A stretch of 64,000 nt of DNA from Rubripirellula sp. (GTDB taxonomy: Bacteria; Planctomycetota; Planctomycetia; Pirellulales; Pirellulaceae). The notes under the pieces are model-generated. The model saw nothing but the letters and a program-made list of their open reading frames with translations, ran no database searches and was not told where the DNA came from. Below, in pieces: positions 26,027 through 34,623 of this stretch (position 1 is its first letter; each line of letters begins with the position of its first letter). The translations under genes were made by a program, and so were the position numbers. Location of the stretch: assembly GCA_012270065.1 (NCBI GenBank), contig JAAXJB010000047.1, positions 166,788-230,787 of the forward strand. The letters run 5' to 3'.

Positions 26027-29000
26027 ATGAATGATTTGCAGAACGCGCACAGCATGACATCTTTGACTTTATCGCGTTTGATCCGCGCCAGTGTCCGGTA
26101 TTCGTGGAGAGTATCTGGATCGGTCGCTTTGGGAGTCGCCACGGCTACTGCTGTCATTGTCGGTGCCCTCTTGGTCGGTGATTCGATGCGTGGCAGTTTA
26201 CGTGGTCTTACGATCGAGCGTCTGGGGAAGACACAGAGTGCTGTTTTTCCGGGAGGCTTTTTCGAGGTAGATGGTTTGACCGACGAAAAGTTGAATCCCA
26301 TCGCCTTGATGTTGTTCGAGAATGGAACGGTCGAGATTCGTGATGAAGAAGGCTCGATTCGTCGAGCTGGTTCGGTACAGATCGTTGCCTGTGACAATGA
26401 TTTCTGGCGTCTTGATGTTTCAGGAATGCAGCCGATAAAAAAACTGGATGACGAAAGTGTGATTCTGAATGAGTCGATGGCGACCGAGTTGGGAGTGCAG
26501 GTAGGTGATTTGCTCACCTTGCGTCTGCCCGTCGAGCAGGCCGTGCCTGCTGACAGCCCCCTTGGCAAGCGCGAAGCGGTGAGTGAGGGTTTACCCCGAA
26601 TGCGAGTCGCCGACATCATTCCTGATCGTGGGCTTGGGATATTTTCCGTTGTCCCCAGTCAAGCCGCGCCACGCAATGTTTTTGTGAGTCGCAGGACTGT
26701 GAGTGAAGTCCTCGACAGGGACGGGCAGGCCAATGCCCTACTGCTCGATCAGCCGGCAAGCCTCGAAGACTTCAATATCAGTCTGGCTGATCTGGGTATT
26801 ACATTGCAGCGGATACAGCGTCGCTTTGAACCGGAATCCGGCGAGCCAGTTACTATCTACGATTACTTCTGGCTGACCAGTGAGCGATTGCTGCTTCCTG
26901 CTGTTGCGGTTGATCGTATTGACGAAGCCTTTTCTGGCGATGAGTTGACGGAGACCTCGACCTACCTCGCAAATGCAATTGAACGGCTGAATGAAGAAGG
27001 TGAGGTCGTGGCGACTGTTCCTTACAGTACGATTACGGCGGTTGATGACAGTCCGCAACTTCCTTTGAACTATTCTTTGCGGGACAACATGCCTGGGTCA
27101 CCACCCGATCCATCGGTTACTGCCGATGATGATGGCAATGAGTTGATTCCCCTTGTACTGAATGGGTGGACTGCGAATCGTCTGAATGCAAAAAAAGGTA
27201 CTCGATTGAGAGTTGCCTACTATGAACCTGAAGTCGAGAATGGCAACGAAATCGAACGCTTCTTTCCGGGTGTTGTAACTGATGTGGTGCCGATCACTCG
27301 TCCCGCCAAACCTTACCGTCGTCGACGTGAAGCTGTCTTTGATCAGCCGCCCACGGTTTACAATGATCCCAACCTGACGCCATCGGTGCCTGGAGTCACT
27401 GACCAGGATTCGATCAGTGACTGGGACCTGCCGTTCCAGCTGGAACGGGAAATCGGTCCCGAAGACGACAAGTACTGGAATGAATACCGTTTGACACCAA
27501 AGGCATTTTTGCCGCTGAACGCAGGGCAGGAACTGTTTCGAAGCCGGTTTGGGGAAACGACTGGAATCCGTATTCCAATCTCAGCAGCAGAAAACGAGGA
27601 CGCGCTTCGTGACCGTCTGTTGGAGATTCTCAAGCCATCCTTTTCAGAATTGGGCTGGTCCATCATTCCAATTCGTGAACAACAGCTTGCAGCTTCCAGT
27701 GGAACAACACCGTTTGACGCTCTGTTTCTTTCATTGAGTTTCTTTGTGATTTTCTCTGCAGTCATGTTGATTGCCATGTTGTTTCGTTTGGGATTGACCC
27801 AGCGCATGACGGAATTCGGAACCTTACTGGCGGTGGGATGGACGCCTCGGCGAGTCGCCAGCCTGGTGCTCCGCGAAGGTCTGCTGATTGCCGCGATCGG
27901 CGTGCTTCTGGGAGTCGGCGGCGGATTCTTTTACGCGGAAGTCGTGCTTTGGGCTCTGCGGTCTTTCTGGGTTGGAGCTGTCACTGTGCCGTTTCTGGAT
28001 TTTCACTGGACATTCCAGAGCATTTTGCTTGGCTGCGTTGTGGGGTGGGGAGTTGCTGCTGTGACATTGTGGAAGACAGCACGTTGGTTGACTCAGCTTG
28101 ATGCACAGGAATTACTCTCGCGGCGTGATTCAGATAAGTGCGCAGGTCGGAATGTTGGTCGGGGTAAATTGCCACTGCTCGCTGGTGGGCTCGGTTTGCT
28201 GGCTGTGGGAGTGGCTTCCGTTGGTGCATCGGCCGCTGGACAAATTGCAGCAGGTGCTTTCGTTGGTGGTGGGATGTTATTGTTGTTCGCCGCCTTCTTA
28301 TGGATTTTTGCCTGCTTGAAAAGTCCGAGTCGATTGACTGGTATGAATGGTCAAGTCCGTTTTACTTTTCGCAGGCTGATAGGACGCAATGCATCTCGGC
28401 ATCCGCTGCGTAGCACGATGACGATTGGCTTGATGGGAACAGCATCTTTTCTGATCATCGCGATTTCCGCATTTCGTCTGCAGCCAGGTGCGGAGGGGAC
28501 AGGCGGCTTCACTTTGATAGGAAAATCTTCGCAAACGCTTTCCCGGGATTTACGGCAGTCCCAGACTCGGGATGAAATGCTGGGTCCGGATGCTCGACTG
28601 TTGAGTGATGTGACAATTGCTCCACTGCGATTGCGTTTGGGGCAGGATGCAAGTTGCAACAATTTGTACAAAGCAACTCGACCGACAGTCGTCGGTATAC
28701 CCGAATCGTTCAGCCGCTTGTTCAAAGAGAATTCTGGTCAGCTGCCCGGGTTCGAATGGGCTGCCCGAGGCGGGCTATCCAAGGGAGAATCGCCATGGGA
28801 CTTGCTGAAAGTGGCTGCTGTCGGAACGGAAGCGGATCCGATTCCGGTAATCATTGACCAGAATACGGCAATGTGGAGTTTGCAGATGATGAAAGGTGTG
28901 GGTGAAATACGGGCGTTCGAATATGAACCCGGAAAGCCCATCTATTTTCGCGTCGTGGGCTTGCTTGCCAACTCCGTTTTGCAGGGCAAGCTGTTGATTG

Positions 29001-29560
29001 GCGAGGAAAATTTTGAATCTGTCTTTCCGGATGTCAGTGGCTATCAGTATTTCCTCATGGCAGTTGACAGTGATCGCAACGAAGAGGTAGCAAGTGTTCT
29101 CGAAAACCGTTTGGGTGACATCGGGATGGATGTTACCGATGCGAATCGGGTTTTGTCAGCGATGCTGGCAGTTCAGAATACTTATCTGCGTACTTTTCAG
29201 AGTCTCGGTGCCCTCGGGCTGTTGCTGGGAACGGTCGGACTGGCAGTAGCACAGATGCGAAGTGTTCTTGAGCGACGTCAAGAATTGGCAGTCATGCGTG
29301 CAATAGGATTCAGTCGTCGGCGTTTGACATCGGTAGTGATGGGGGAAACAGCGGTTCTGCTGTTCTTTGGAATCGGGTGTGGAGCAGTTTGTGCAGTTCT
29401 CGCCGTTTTGCCGCATGCATTGCTCAATGGGTTGGATCCCCCGATCAAGGAGTCGCTGGTGCTGCTTTTTGGCATCATGGTGTTCGGTCTGATTGCTGGT
29501 TTGGCAGCCGTCCGAAGGGTAAGCACGATGCCTCTTTTGGAATCGCTGCGTTCCAATTGA
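26027..29560 (+). CDS. Very large FtsX/MacB-type ABC permease
   Basis: A 1177-residue integral membrane protein with two FtsX-type permease modules. Module 1 starts with the segment VALGVATATAVIVGALLVGDSM (about residues 34-55), followed by a large extracytoplasmic domain and four segments near residues 565-680 (FFVIFSAVMLIAMLFRLGLTQRMTEFGTLLAVGW). Module 2 ends the protein with GALGLLLGTVGLAVAQMRSVLERRQELAVMRAIGF and two further helices. Standalone proteins of this size and plan occur in planctomycetes and other phyla. Neither neighbour encodes the expected ATPase; the nearest one, at 33783, has its own permease. It probably works in lipoprotein or peptide export, but its ATPase partner is unidentified. 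Confidence 0.85.
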   Translation: MNDLQNAHSMTSLTLSRLIRASVRYSWRVSGSVALGVATATAVIVGALLVGDSMRGSLRGLTIERLGKTQSAVFPGGFFEVDGLTDEKLNPIALMLFENGTVEIRDEEGSIRRAGSVQIVACDNDFWRLDVSGMQPIKKLDDESVILNESMATELGVQVGDLLTLRLPVEQAVPADSPLGKREAVSEGLPRMRVADIIPDRGLGIFSVVPSQAAPRNVFVSRRTVSEVLDRDGQANALLLDQPASLEDFNISLADLGITLQRIQRRFEPESGEPVTIYDYFWLTSERLLLPAVAVDRIDEAFSGDELTETSTYLANAIERLNEEGEVVATVPYSTITAVDDSPQLPLNYSLRDNMPGSPPDPSVTADDDGNELIPLVLNGWTANRLNAKKGTRLRVAYYEPEVENGNEIERFFPGVVTDVVPITRPAKPYRRRREAVFDQPPTVYNDPNLTPSVPGVTDQDSISDWDLPFQLEREIGPEDDKYWNEYRLTPKAFLPLNAGQELFRSRFGETTGIRIPISAAENEDALRDRLLEILKPSFSELGWSIIPIREQQLAASSGTTPFDALFLSLSFFVIFSAVMLIAMLFRLGLTQRMTEFGTLLAVGWTPRRVASLVLREGLLIAAIGVLLGVGGGFFYAEVVLWALRSFWVGAVTVPFLDFHWTFQSILLGCVVGWGVAAVTLWKTARWLTQLDAQELLSRRDSDKCAGRNVGRGKLPLLAGGLGLLAVGVASVGASAAGQIAAGAFVGGGMLLLFAAFLWIFACLKSPSRLTGMNGQVRFTFRRLIGRNASRHPLRSTMTIGLMGTASFLIIAISAFRLQPGAEGTGGFTLIGKSSQTLSRDLRQSQTRDEMLGPDARLLSDVTIAPLRLRLGQDASCNNLYKATRPTVVGIPESFSRLFKENSGQLPGFEWAARGGLSKGESPWDLLKVAAVGTEADPIPVIIDQNTAMWSLQMMKGVGEIRAFEYEPGKPIYFRVVGLLANSVLQGKLLIGEENFESVFPDVSGYQYFLMAVDSDRNEEVASVLENRLGDIGMDVTDANRVLSAMLAVQNTYLRTFQSLGALGLLLGTVGLAVAQMRSVLERRQELAVMRAIGFSRRRLTSVVMGETAVLLFFGIGCGAVCAVLAVLPHALLNGLDPPIKESLVLLFGIMVFGLIAGLAAVRRVSTMPLLESLRSN

Positions 29561-29573
29561 GAAAGGGGTCGAT

Positions 29574-30320
29574 ATGTTTCAAATGTTGGACGATTTGACT
29601 GAGCCAGCCGATCACCTGGCGTTGGATGAGGCTATTCTTGTCGCGAACCCAAGCGAGACGGAAAGAGCACAGGTTGCAGAGACCGATTCATGGCAGATTT
29701 TGCGAGTGTGGGAATTTTCCGAACCAGCAGTGATTGCAGGCAGATCAAGCCGGATTCGAGAGGAGATTGATGTCGATCATTGTGAGTCGACAGGAATTCC
29801 AATTTACCGTCGCTGCACGGGTGGCGCATCAATCGTCGCCGGGCCAGGCTGTTTGATGTACAGCGTTGTACTTGATCAAGCCTGCCATGAGGGGCTGCGT
29901 AAGATTGATGCAGCGCATCAGTATGTCATGTCACGTGTGTTGGCTGCTGTGCGTCTGCAAGTACCGGAAGCCACTTTGCAGGGCATTTGTGACTTGACCT
30001 GGCAGAATCGCAAGTGCTCTGGCAATAGTCTGCGAGTGACACGGGATCGAGTTTTGTATCACGGAACGCTTCTTTATGATTTTGATTTGACTATGCTGTC
30101 CCGTTGCCTGTTGCATGCGCCGCGGCAACCTGAGTATCGGGCGGGGCGTAAGCATGATGCATTTGTCACCAATGTGCCGGCGGACCCACAAAAACTGGCT
30201 GAGCATCTGCTCGATGTTTTTGGGGTGATTGGCAGTGTGAATGCTGTCGATTTGCTTCCGGAAATCAAGGAGCTTCGTCAGCAGAGATATGATTCGCATC
30301 AATGGAACTACCGACATTGA
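29574..30320 (+). CDS. lplA: Lipoate-protein ligase A-like protein
   Basis: A 248-residue protein of the LplA/LipB/BirA fold, which attaches lipoate or octanoate to carrier lysines. Key elements: WEFSEPAVIAGRSSRIREEID (residues 45-65), RRCTGGASIVAGPGCLMYSVV (the RRxTGGGA substrate loop, with C in place of the usual residue), and WQNRKCSGNSLRVTRDRVLYHGTLLYDFD holding the catalytic lysine. The ATG at 29574 has an AAAGGGG RBS. It lies 13 bases after the big permease and is probably in the same transcript. The LplA C-terminal accessory domain is absent, so adenylate may come from elsewhere or the octanoyl group from acyl-ACP. Confidence 0.85.
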   Translation: MFQMLDDLTEPADHLALDEAILVANPSETERAQVAETDSWQILRVWEFSEPAVIAGRSSRIREEIDVDHCESTGIPIYRRCTGGASIVAGPGCLMYSVVLDQACHEGLRKIDAAHQYVMSRVLAAVRLQVPEATLQGICDLTWQNRKCSGNSLRVTRDRVLYHGTLLYDFDLTMLSRCLLHAPRQPEYRAGRKHDAFVTNVPADPQKLAEHLLDVFGVIGSVNAVDLLPEIKELRQQRYDSHQWNYRH

Positions 30321-30392
30321 ATGAACAACGATCCTTGTATTCAAAGAATTCACCGGGGATCGGGCGGCACCATACGAAAATCGAGCTGAACA

Positions 30393-31817
30393 TTGACCGA
30401 GAACAACCTGAATTATGACCAATGGAAGAAGGTTCTGGCTGAACATGGGCAGGAGCATGTTTTGGGACACTGGCCGAAGTTGACTGCTCGGGAGCGAGAA
30501 GGACTTTGCCAGCAGTTGAATGAGATTGATTTTGTCGAGTTGGGAGATCTTCTTGCCGGGCAGGACGAAACGACCGACTTCAAAGCCCTGGCAATGAGGG
30601 CGGCTTCACCACCTGCAGTGCTTGCCGACGGAAGTGGTGCTGACTGGTCACCGGCGGAAGCTCGGGAGCGCGGCGAAGAGGCTTTGAAGCAGGGCGAGTT
30701 CGGTGCTGTCATCGTGGCCGGCGGACAGGGCACAAGGCTGGGTTTCGATCAACCCAAGGGAATGTTCTCCATTGGTCCTGTTTCCGGTCGGACTCTTTTT
30801 CAGTTCTTTGTCGATCGTCTGCTCGCTGTCAATGAAAAGTATGGTTGTTGTATTCCTTTGTACATCATGACCAGCGAGGCAACTGATGAGCAAACACGCG
30901 ACTATTTTCGCGAGAATGACAATCTTGGATTGCAACCGGACGACTTGCACATCTTCAAGCAGGGAGTGATGCCTGCTGTCGATTCGGTAAACGGCAAACT
31001 ATTGATGGATAGCACCAGCTCCATTGCTTTGAGTCCCGATGGTCATGGTGGAACCGTTTCCGCGCTCGAACGTGGTGGTTGTTTGGACGACGCTGTGAGA
31101 CGCGGCATTCGGCACTTGGCCTATATTCAGGTTGATAATCCACTTGCCCAGCTTTGTGATCCTGAATTGATAGGGCATCATCTGATGGCAGCGAGCGATA
31201 TGACGACACAGGTGGTCAGAAAACGTGAGCCAATGGAGAGAGTTGGAAATGTCGTTTTGGTGGATGGACAGGTGCAAATCATTGAATACAGCGACCTGCC
31301 TGAATCGGCAGCAACGGCCACGAATGAGGATGGCTCGCTGAAACTCTGGGCGGGCAATATTGCTGTTCACATGTTCAAGCTTGATTTTTTGCGAAGAGTC
31401 GCAGGAGAGGCAGCTTCCCTGCCGTTTCATCGGGCATCAAAAAAAGTGCCCTATTGTGATGAGAGCGGCAAGCTGGTGCATGTTGATCAACCCAACGCGG
31501 TGAAATTCGAAAAATTCATTTTCGATTTATTGCCAATCGCCAAAAATGCCTTTGTCGTTGAATCACTTGCCAGCGAAGCATTCGCGCCGGTGAAAAACGC
31601 GGCTGGTGCGAGGACAGATACGCCAGAGACGGCAAGAAAGGCAATCACGGATTTGCACAGGGGCTGGCTGGAGGAGGCGGGCGTTTGTGTCGATCAGGGG
31701 GTTCAGGTCGAGATTAACCCCCGAGTCGCCCTCTCAGCTGGCGATTTGCATGAAAAGATAGAGCCAAATCTGCGGATCAGCGCAGATCAATACTTTGACT
31801 CCCGGCTAGAATCATGA
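30393..31817 (+). CDS. UDP-sugar pyrophosphorylase (UDPGP family, UAP1-like)
   Basis: A 474-residue nucleotidyltransferase that should make a UDP-sugar (UDP-GlcNAc or UDP-glucose) from UTP and a sugar 1-phosphate. The nucleotide-binding loop VIVAGGQGTRLGFDQPKGMFSIG (residues 105-127) has the family pattern, with eukaryotic-type UAP1 spacing. It continues with IQVDNPLAQLCDPELIGHHL, VVRKREPMERVGNVVL, WAGNIAVHMFKLDFL, and PNAVKFEKFIFDLLP. The start is a TTG at 30393 with a weak GAGCTG; no better start is seen. The bacterial GlmU domain order is absent. It may feed cell-wall or glycan synthesis, fitting the amino-sugar genes at 58-61 kb. Confidence 0.85.
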   Translation: MTENNLNYDQWKKVLAEHGQEHVLGHWPKLTAREREGLCQQLNEIDFVELGDLLAGQDETTDFKALAMRAASPPAVLADGSGADWSPAEARERGEEALKQGEFGAVIVAGGQGTRLGFDQPKGMFSIGPVSGRTLFQFFVDRLLAVNEKYGCCIPLYIMTSEATDEQTRDYFRENDNLGLQPDDLHIFKQGVMPAVDSVNGKLLMDSTSSIALSPDGHGGTVSALERGGCLDDAVRRGIRHLAYIQVDNPLAQLCDPELIGHHLMAASDMTTQVVRKREPMERVGNVVLVDGQVQIIEYSDLPESAATATNEDGSLKLWAGNIAVHMFKLDFLRRVAGEAASLPFHRASKKVPYCDESGKLVHVDQPNAVKFEKFIFDLLPIAKNAFVVESLASEAFAPVKNAAGARTDTPETARKAITDLHRGWLEEAGVCVDQGVQVEINPRVALSAGDLHEKIEPNLRISADQYFDSRLES

Positions 31818-31965
31818 GCGGGACCTCCACGCCTTTGCGTAGAACTTGACTGGTTCCCGCCTGTCGGTCATTTACGCTCGACGGTTGATCGGAACCTCAT
31901 CCTGACTGCGGTGTTCCATCCCACACCCTCCTTACGTGATTTTCCTACCTCGCGCACGTGGCATC

Positions 31966-33786
31966 ATGAAAAGTAATAAGCCTGAAGAACATCGGCACGG
32001 TAACGCATGGGCTGGTCTGGTGATCTGCCTGTTTTTAATCGCAATCGTCGGCGGTGCTGGCTACACCGTTCTGAGCAGCTCCCAGGGGACAGTGGATCCT
32101 GACGAATTGATCACACAGGTTGCTCGCAGGGGACCGTTCGATCACATCGTGCTGGAGCAGGGGGAGGTTGAAAGCAGCAGCAACACCGAGATCGTTTGCG
32201 AGGTCAAGTCCCGCGGTAGTGGTGGTACTGCGATCCTGTGGGTAATCGAAGAAGGCACGAAAGTTAAAAAGGGCGATAAGCTGGTGGAATTGGATTCTGC
32301 GGAATTGGAACTGAATTTGAAGGAGCAGAAGATTCAGGTCATCACCGCAGAATCGCGTCTGGCAACTGCCGAGGCAAAGCTGGAGCAGGCGAAGATTGCG
32401 AGACAGGAATACCTTGAAGGTGTTTACAAGACAGATGAGAAAGAGATTCTCGCCGAGAAAGCGCGAGCCCAGCAGGAATTGCGACAGGCACAGTTGGAAA
32501 GCCGAAGCAGCCTGCGTTTGGTAGCCAAAGGCGTGTTGAATGAACTGGCACTTCAAGCAAATGAGTTCGCAGTTGCCGATGCCCAGAACAAACTCGATGT
32601 TGCCGAAAGCAAATTGAACGTGCTGCAGAACCTTACGAAACAGAAGATGCTCGTGCAATTTGACAGTGATATCGAAGCCGCTGAGGCGGGTCTTTCGGCA
32701 GCAGAAAGCGAGTTGATGGAAGAAACGTCTGAAAGAACTGAGATCGAAGAGCAGATAAGCAAGTGTGTCATGTATGCTCCCTCCGATGGAGTGGTCGTGC
32801 ATGCCAATCGTTACAGCAGTCGGGGTGGCAACGCTGAGTTCGTTGTTGAGGCAGGTTCGAGTGTGCGTGAGCGGCAGGAAATCATCCGTCTCCCGGATCC
32901 CGCACTGATGCAGGTGAAGTGCAAAGTCAACGAGTCAAGAATTACACTCATCCGGGAAGGAATGGCAGCGAAAATCGAGATTGATGCCATTCCCGGGATG
33001 AAGCTGACAGGAAGAGTGATCAAGGTGAACCGTTATGCGGAACCGGGAAGCTACTTCAGTTCATCAATCAAAGAGTATGCGACGATCATCGAGATCATTG
33101 ATCCACCGGAGAACATTCGTACTGGAATGACCGCAGAGGTGCAGATTTTTGTCGAGCAACTGGACGACGCGCTGCAGATCCCAATCGAAGGGCTTTACGA
33201 ACATGGGCCTGACATGTTCACGTTGGTCATGAAAGGTCCTGAGCAATTTGAAACGGCAAAAGTCGAGATTCAAGCAACCAACGACACGATGGCAAGCATC
33301 GGTGGCGGTATTGCGAATGACGATGTAGTGGTGCTGAATCTTCGTGATCATTTGGATCTGATGAATCTGCCGAAGCTTGAACGCGAAGACAACAGTCGCA
33401 TGCGTGATGTAGCGACGACTGCCTCTCTGAAAGGTGACAGCCAAACGGTAAGTGGTCGCCCCAAGGGTGGAAGTGGTCGTCCCGGTGGTGCAGGTGGCCG
33501 ACCCGGTGGTGGCGGTGGCCGACCCGGTGGCGGCGGTGGCCGACCGGGGGCAGGTGGTTGGTCTGGTGGTGGTGGCGCTCCTTCACCTGATAGAGTCGTC
33601 AGCATGACCATGTCGAGCAACGATAAAGACGGCGATGGTGTCCTCTCAGCAGACGAAATCGCAGCGATCAATTCTCAATATCGCGGCATGGTTACGGCAG
33701 CGGACACTGACGCTGATGGCAGCGTAACCAAAGATGAGTTGACCAAAGCGATCCGTAAACGCATGGGTGGAGGTAACGGTCGATGA
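31966..33786 (+). CDS. MacA/HlyD-like efflux adaptor with Gly-rich repeats and two EF-hands
   Basis: A membrane-fusion protein of 606 residues, starting at the ATG at 31966 (MKSNKPEEHRHGN); a GTG 30 bases upstream is less likely. It has one N-terminal membrane segment (residues 16-38), a lipoyl-like half (TAILWVIEEGTKVKKGDKLVELDS), an alpha-helical hairpin of about 150 residues rich in A, E and Q, and a beta-barrel/membrane-proximal part. After about residue 475 there is a spacer with glycine-rich GRPGGGG repeats. Two EF-hand loops then end the protein: DKDGDGVLSADE (about 553-564) and DTDADGSVTKDE (about 580-591). EF-hands are foreign to classical MacA. It overlaps the ABC ATPase by four bases (ATGA). 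Confidence 0.85.
   Translation: MKSNKPEEHRHGNAWAGLVICLFLIAIVGGAGYTVLSSSQGTVDPDELITQVARRGPFDHIVLEQGEVESSSNTEIVCEVKSRGSGGTAILWVIEEGTKVKKGDKLVELDSAELELNLKEQKIQVITAESRLATAEAKLEQAKIARQEYLEGVYKTDEKEILAEKARAQQELRQAQLESRSSLRLVAKGVLNELALQANEFAVADAQNKLDVAESKLNVLQNLTKQKMLVQFDSDIEAAEAGLSAAESELMEETSERTEIEEQISKCVMYAPSDGVVVHANRYSSRGGNAEFVVEAGSSVRERQEIIRLPDPALMQVKCKVNESRITLIREGMAAKIEIDAIPGMKLTGRVIKVNRYAEPGSYFSSSIKEYATIIEIIDPPENIRTGMTAEVQIFVEQLDDALQIPIEGLYEHGPDMFTLVMKGPEQFETAKVEIQATNDTMASIGGGIANDDVVVLNLRDHLDLMNLPKLEREDNSRMRDVATTASLKGDSQTVSGRPKGGSGRPGGAGGRPGGGGGRPGGGGGRPGAGGWSGGGGAPSPDRVVSMTMSSNDKDGDGVLSADEIAAINSQYRGMVTAADTDADGSVTKDELTKAIRKRMGGGNGR
33463..33566 (+). repeat. In-frame 21-base repeat encoding GRPGGGG units
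   Basis: Inside the adaptor gene, about five degenerate units code for G-R-P-G-G-x-G. The unit GGTGGCCGACCCGGTGGTGGC recurs with small changes (GRPKGGS, GRPGGAG, GRPGGGG twice, GRPGAGG). It likely arose by slippage and gives a flexible linker before the EF-hands. Confidence 0.85.
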
Positions 33787-34598
33787 GCAGTCATGACGCA
33801 TACGACGCACCCGGTGCAACAGGAGTCATGCCCGTCAACGAACCCAGAAGGCTAGCGACGTCGATTCGGAACTTGACGAAGGAATACGTGCTCAAGAGTG
33901 AGACGGTGCGTGCTCTACGTGGTGTTTCTTTCGATGTTCCGGAAGGGGACTATGTGGCAATCATGGGACCATCCGGCAGTGGAAAGAGTACGTTGTTGAA
34001 TCTGCTGGGTTGCCTCGATAAGCCAACGAGTGGCAGTCTTTATCTCGGTGATGATGACATCGCGGAGATGACGGATGACCAGTTGGCCGAAGTGCGAAGC
34101 ACACGCATTGGATTTGTTTTCCAATCCTATAATCTGATTCAGCAGTTGAGCGTGGTGGAGAATATCCAGGTGCCTCTTTACTATCAGGGGCGACTTGGTT
34201 CAGACGAGAAGAAGAGAGCGATTGCGTTGGCGGAGCGTGTTGGACTGGGTGATCGACTTGACCATCGTCCGACACAATTATCCGGGGGACAGCAACAGCG
34301 GGTTGCCATTGCACGTAGTCTTGTGAATGATCCGTTCTTTGTGCTCGCGGACGAACCCACTGGAAATCTTGATTCGGTGACAACTGACGAGATTCTGGCG
34401 ATTTTTGATGCATTGAATGATGAAGGGCGAACCATCATCCTGGTGACGCACGAAGATGATGTGGCAGATCGCGCGAAACGCATTGTGCGATTGAAGGATG
34501 GCATGCTGCACACGGATGAAAGCGTGAGTGAGGAACGGCGTGACGCTGCCAGACTGGCTCAACGCAAGGCAGTCGAAGAGTTGTTGGCTCGTGAGTAG
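33783..34598 (+). CDS. ABC transporter ATPase of the MacB/LolD type
   Basis: A 271-residue ATPase that powers the permease encoded next to it. Walker A is GPSGSGKST (about residues 61-69), the Q-loop follows in FVFQSYNLIQQLSVVENIQVPL, the signature motif is LSGGQQQRVAIARSL, Walker B is FVLADEPTGNLD, and the switch histidine is in ILVTHEDDVA. Its start lies inside the adaptor stop (ATGA), and the permease starts 26 bases after its end, giving the classic adaptor-ATPase-permease operon. The first 24 residues and the C-terminal 30 are extensions compared with LolD. Confidence 0.95.
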   Translation: MSSHDAYDAPGATGVMPVNEPRRLATSIRNLTKEYVLKSETVRALRGVSFDVPEGDYVAIMGPSGSGKSTLLNLLGCLDKPTSGSLYLGDDDIAEMTDDQLAEVRSTRIGFVFQSYNLIQQLSVVENIQVPLYYQGRLGSDEKKRAIALAERVGLGDRLDHRPTQLSGGQQQRVAIARSLVNDPFFVLADEPTGNLDSVTTDEILAIFDALNDEGRTIILVTHEDDVADRAKRIVRLKDGMLHTDESVSEERRDAARLAQRKAVEELLARE

Positions 34599-34623
34599 TT
34601 CCGTCATCGGGGAATAGCGACAA

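Noticed and set aside
33348..33671. Minus-strand frame rich in Pro and Arg (GRPPPPPGRP)
   Set aside because: It is the antisense shadow of the GRPGGGG repeat in the adaptor gene.
33783..34598. The ABC ATPase as partner of the giant permease at 26027
   Set aside because: It overlaps its own adaptor by ATGA and precedes its own permease, so it belongs to that operon.
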